NCBI RefSeq assembly: GCF_033958435.1
Contig: NC_134145.1
Location: 39,645,501-39,709,500 of the forward strand
Direction of reading: 5' to 3'
Length of the DNA: 64,000 nt
Origin: Carettochelys insculpta
Lineage: Eukaryota > Chordata > Testudines > Carettochelyidae
In this document: positions 59,583-64,000 of the stretch, piece by piece
Numbering within the stretch: position 1 is the stretch's first letter
Layout: each line of letters opens with the position of its first letter
Notes under the pieces: model-generated
Database searches by the model: none
What the model saw: the letters and a program-made list of their open reading frames with translations, nothing else
What the model was told of the DNA's origin: nothing
Made by a program: the position numbers and the translations under genes

Positions 59583-61315
59583 CTGTAATACAAGCACTGA
59601 TTCCTTCATCCCCAAACCAACCTCAAACAAATATACTGCACAGAACCATAGCACTATATTTCTCCAAGACACATAGAGCTCACAAAGAATTTAAAATTAC
59701 ATAAACTTGGCATATAAATGCAGGTGCCCAGCATCTGCATGCTTCTTTGCCCAGGGGACTTGTAAGATCACTAAGATAACATTTTCTTTAACTGTTTCCC
59801 CCCTTTCATGACTCTTCTGTTACAGTGATCCTTCTTTTAACAGAGTTAGACAAGATGTGCTCTCCTTTTTCTGGGAGTATTCATCCCACCTTCCACCAAA
59901 GGTGCTCACTAAACATATGTCCAAGGACTCTTTCCTCAGGGATGAGCATTCAACCTCTAGTTTTTCCATTGACTCTGGATGAGAAGATTGACTTTGAACT
60001 GAGAACACAAATGCATTCTCCTTGCATTGCAGAGAATGCAATTTTTTTTTCTAGAACTGGGAGCCAGGTCTGCCACTGAGTCACCCCCAATGGACAATTC
60101 CATCTCTCTTTCCCTATGGGCTAATATTTTAACATGGATGCCACGAGAACCCATTAGTTAATGTTTGTGAAGCCTGTAGAAACTAAGAAGACTAAGAAGA
60201 GCTATGTATCAGTGATGATTATTATTATTGCCATGCCAATTTCCTTTAAATATTTTTTCCCCTTTCTAGTTTTGATATTTCCCTTTGCAAATGCAGGAGC
60301 TCCTTGTCTGGCAGGCTTCCAAAGACAGAGAGATGGCACGCACTAAATTACATTAGGCAAATTTCTCCAATTTCTGAAGAGAATCTCCTGAGAGATTCCG
60401 AGTGGCATGAAGCTGAATTAGGGAAATGGATTTCAGTCATGACAGTTTGCTTGAGTTGAACAGTTCTGAAGAGTTACCGTAAATTGTTTGGAGGGGATTG
60501 CCTCCTGCCTCACGCACCTAATGTAGGGTTTATTCCTGACAAAATTCCTGCACTGAGAGAAGGCAGAACACTGACGGAAGGAAAATGAGACAAAATGTCA
60601 AAGTGTAAAACTATGGAACCTTTTCTTAACTGTCAATACATCTGCTACTTTCCTCAGGGGTGCAGATGGAAGTTTTGATACAAACAGAGCCTCACATGGC
60701 AGTACAAAAAGCCAGACTTAAAAGAGATGTTGCATAAAGCAAGAAAATTCCAAGCCATGGGAAACACTGTCTAGCCACACCAAAGAAGGAGATATTTGAT
60801 GTGGATGTATTCAGGCTGCAATGTTGCTATTAGAGGTCTGGGACCACCCAGAAAATATCAATGCACAGTGCTCGTAACACCATGATGATTCTGTAATTCC
60901 CCAGGGGGCTTCCAGCAGCTACTCATCTTTTTCTATCCAAGACCCTCCAGCACATATATTGCCAAGACCAATGGATGGTGTATGAACCCCTGGCTGGGAG
61001 ACTAGCTTGCCAGTCCTGCCCCTTCTATCCAAGGCCCTACCCCTACTGGGCTACTGGCCCTTGTATAGTACCCGCAGTCCCTTCCCACTGGCCTCTGCCC
61101 CAGACTGCCTTTTTCCAGCAAGCCCAGACAAGAGCCCCCACCAGTTTTCAGTGCAGGACATCATTATCCCACAGATAGCTTGGGGAGCAATGGATTGCTC
61201 CACATACTAAGGCAATAGTGTATAAGGTCATAACAGCGGAATACAAAAAAGCTGAGACTGTGCAACCAGAAGTTCTGAGCTCCACAATCTTTAAGACTGC
61301 CATGTGGTAAAGACA
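59583..61315. other. Upstream flank, nothing recognised
   Basis: AT-rich intergenic sequence. No gene or named repeat seen. A C-rich stretch at 60985-61140 has no coding evidence. Confidence 0.45.
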
Positions 61316-61602
61316 GACTACGTCTACAGTAGAGCATAAAGTCAATTTTTAGGCACTTAAGTCGACTTTAAAATGTGACTGTCTTCACTGCAAATATCAT
61401 TATGTCAATTTTAAGCGGTGCTAAGGTTGACTTTCTCACCCTAATCCCCAGGCGCGGTAATGTCAAGTTCGAATTTACAAGGTCTAATTAATGTTCATGT
61501 GGAAACAGCGTTACATTGAATGGATTTTATTGGCCTCTAGAGGTATCCCACAATGCCTTGAATGTGCTCATTCTGGCTGCTTTTGTCTCCACTGCTCTCC
61601 AG

Positions 61603-61842
61603 GGCCATGTCTTCACCAGCTCCCCACTTTCCAGAAGTGGCATGGTAATGAGCAGAGCAGAAGATGCAAATTAGGTGTGGATCAAAATATCTCGCGCCTC
61701 ATTCGCATATTCCCATGAGATCTCATCTCCGGAACATCCCCTTCTGGAAGCAAAAGCTGCCATGTAGATGGAGTTCCTTCTGAAGGAAATCCCCCTTTTT
61801 AGAACATCCTTCCAGAAGCAGGGTGGTGAGGTAGATGCAGCC
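61603..61842. mobile_element. Short MITE
   Basis: A 240-base element with ends GGCCATGTCTTCACCAG and, inverted, GGCTGCATCTACCTCACCA. The interior has TTCCAGAAG/CTTCTGGAAG motifs. The flanks CAG and TAG differ by one base. Noncoding. Confidence 0.6.
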
Positions 61843-62191
61843 TAGGTGTGCAGGAAGTAGGAAACACGAAACCTGGCCATTGGAATTCATTTTCTTTCTG
61901 GCCAGCATGGCAATTGCATCTAGCCAAGATTTTTAGGGTTGCAAAAGAGCCCCAGCATGGAGCAATTAGGAGAGCCAGGATCTCATTTTTATGTGGGTGG
62001 ATGAATCTGTGCTAAGTAAACACCAGAGACACTCAACAGTGTGGGGTGAAAATCAACCCCCCCACCACACACCCACATAGCTGCTTGGGAATCTATTCTT
62101 TAGTCAACTTTTCTATCTTCTAATGCTTCTTTAACTTCTTCTCTTCTAGGGCCAGTATTACTTCTGATGGGGTAATAGATACTTCCAGCAG

Positions 62192-62830
62192 CCACTAGAT
62201 ACCAACTCCATCTGGGATTCCTTCCTTCTCTTCTGTTTAGTCTTGAGGACTAAATGGTCTCCTCGCTTCATGTTGGAGATGTTGGTGCAATGCCCTCCCT
62301 AGAGCGTTCTTCACTTCACTTCACTCACAAATTTCTCTCTCTCTCTCTCTCTCTCTCTTTTTCTCTCACTCACTCACTCAATACTTCCAATCTGGCTCCG
62401 TTAGCCAGATACACTACCACTTTTTCATTGTTTCTTATTTTCTTACAAATAATATGAAGTCTTTCCCTACCCACATGGAGTCCTGTTTGGTGTATTTTTA
62501 CTAGGTGAAAAAACGCTATCACTAGAAACACCCTCTCTTCCCTTCTTGTCTTCTTTTGAGTCATGCTAACCACTAGACACCAATGTCCTCTGGATTCCAC
62601 ACTTTTCTTTCTTTCCTTGTGACTAATAAGAAGTCTTTCACTGGTTGCTTAGAGCCACTTTGCTCCACTTGGGTATCATGGGCTTCAGCTACCGAAGCCC
62701 ATCTGTTTGGTGTATTTTCAATGAGGGTAGAGACTTCTGAAGAATGGCTGTTCTTCACTTCTGTGTGGTGACAGCTCACAAATTTTTCTCTCTCTCTCTC
62801 TCTCTATCTAGTTCAAACCTGGTTCCTTCT
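62192..62830. repeat. Diverged tandem duplication with TC tracts
   Basis: Two units of roughly 380-450 bases. CCACTAGATACCAACTCC (62192-62209) matches CCACTAGACACCAATGTCC (62571-62589), and CTCACAAATTT followed by TC runs at 62324-62364 matches CTCACAAATTTTT at 62773-62806. The spacing differs slightly between markers, so the units have diverged. The TC tracts are length-variable microsatellites. Confidence 0.6.
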
Positions 62831-63308
62831 GCCTCTCTCTCTCTTCACTTGTATTTAATGTCAAATTGAAGTCTCTTGAAAAAATATTTTTTATAAAAGC
62901 TTCCTCCTTTCCTCAAGATGATTTTCCTTAAGAAAAAAAAAGCTGGCTCTCTCTGTAATAGAGACAACTCAAACAATTCCTCTAACTGAGGAAATAGACT
63001 TCTGAAAAATGGCCATTTGTTTCAAGTGTAGGGGAATACAGTCTGGGAAGATGACATCACATACTCACAATCACTTGCAGGGCTTTTTTGCCCATAGTGC
63101 ACCAGCAAAAACACCCAGAACGGAATGGGGCTGAAGAAAGTGTGGGATAGGTGCCCACAATGCACAGCTGCAGCAGTCGAACTTTGGCCATTTAGTGGGG
63201 AGGCACTAAGTTGGATTTGTGGGCAGGAGCGGACAATCATCTTTGACTTTATCTGTTCCAAAGCTGATTTTAATAAATCTGACTTTATTTCGTAGTGTAG
63301 ACATAGCC

Positions 63309-64000
63309 TAAGATAGAGATTCAGAGCCAAATTAATAGTGCTTGCCACCTATTGGTGTGTGTGTAATACAGATCTCTTGAGCTCAAGCTGTAGGAGCTTA
63401 TACTTTTTTCTCTGGAAGTTGCTGTATCAGCTATGGCTGCCTCATAGCCATGCACACTAGTTTATGTAGTGCAGAGCACCAGGCTCTAGAGGGCATGGAC
63501 TGGGATCCACTGGTTACTGGGAGTGCATAAATTGCATTGCTACTTCAAGTTTTGGGTGTCAGAGTTTCTGGGCATGGCTCTGCTTGTCTGGGAGAAGAAT
63601 GCGTTCTCCACTTTTTGTCTCCCTGGCATATATCTCAGGTAACTGGGCTGAGCATGATTTTTAGGTTTAGGACAAAATGCACAATAGCGAAAAGGTGCAG
63701 CATTTTGGACTCATCAAAAGCAATTGTGGAAAGGGCAAAAAATGTAATAATCAAATCAATTTCTGATACAGTTATGGACAAGAGTCAGTTTCAGTCATAA
63801 AGCGTAAATACTTAAACGCCCACGTCACTTTGCGGAGGGAAAAGTTTAGAATTCTTACAGTAACAGGAACAATATAAGACTCACCAAGTGAAAAATAACC
63901 CCCTAAGATTCCTGAAAAAAATATGTTTCCAAAATATTTGTCTCATCAGGAAATAAATTAGGGCATTCTTCCACTTTGCTGTATTAAATCGATTTACATA
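63309..64000. other. Right flank, nothing recognised
   Basis: AT-rich sequence to the window edge. A short 87-codon frame at 63537-63800 has no recognisable domain and is treated as chance. Confidence 0.45.

Larger units (their letters stand above)
61316..63308. mobile_element. Possible long MITE-like element, interrupted
   Basis: The left end GACTACGTCTACAGTAGAGC with AAAGTCAATTTTTAGG (61316-61357) and the right end AAATCTGACTTTATTTCGTA with GTGTAGACATAGCC (63276-63308) form imperfect inverted ends. No matching 3-bp flank was found (ACA left, TAA right). The middle contains a separate MITE (61603-61842) and simple repeats, so the two ends may belong to different elements. Confidence 0.35.

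Overview
The window looks like nuclear DNA of a turtle. One vertebrate gene, OLFM3 (noelin-3), runs along the minus strand with all six coding exons between 9440 and 56194. Its introns and flanks are full of interspersed repeats: CR1 LINEs, a tRNA-derived SINE with a CR1-like tail (the Cry I type known from cryptodiran turtles), Penelope-like elements, a zinc-finger LINE, and many Harbinger-type DNA transposons and MITEs. There is no bacterial or organellar content. 'Turtle' is inferred from the SINE type and repeat mix, not from a species marker.

OLFM3 is complete. Exon 1 (56066-56194), exon 2 (44932-45078), exon 3 (40653-40808), exon 4 (33262-33481), exon 5 (16406-16512) and exon 6 (9440-10117) join with consensus GT/AG sites into 1437 coding bases, or 478 residues, the length I recall for the human protein. 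The order is an N-terminal hydrophobic stretch, a cysteine-bearing linker, a coiled coil and a C-terminal olfactomedin propeller domain. Only one first exon was found.

Right to left along OLFM3: upstream flank 56.2-64 kb (MIR-like SINE, nested foldback MITEs, simple repeats); intron 1 (Harbinger copy D, Penelope-like fragments); intron 2 (almost repeat-free); intron 3 (foldback MITEs and a Harbinger-derived MITE); intron 4 (Penelope-like copy, Harbinger copies C and E, a CR1, the zinc-finger LINE split by a SINE); intron 5 (Harbinger copy B). Downstream of the stop codon, 1-8.1 kb holds two older Harbinger remnants and three CR1-type fragments.

The Harbinger elements are the most interesting part. 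Each autonomous-type copy carries two convergent genes: a Myb/SANT-like DNA-binding protein and a DDE transposase with one intron. Copy B (11155-15902) keeps an apparently intact 416-codon transposase, while its Myb partner has a stop at codon 5. Copies C, D, E and the two left-hand remnants are broken. Full copies and many MITEs with unrelated interiors share a terminal GTCTACAC core and 3-bp target duplications. Copy B's transposase lies in the same direction as OLFM3, and its exon-2 acceptor is in phase with OLFM3 exon 5, so a host-transposase fusion transcript is possible but unproven.
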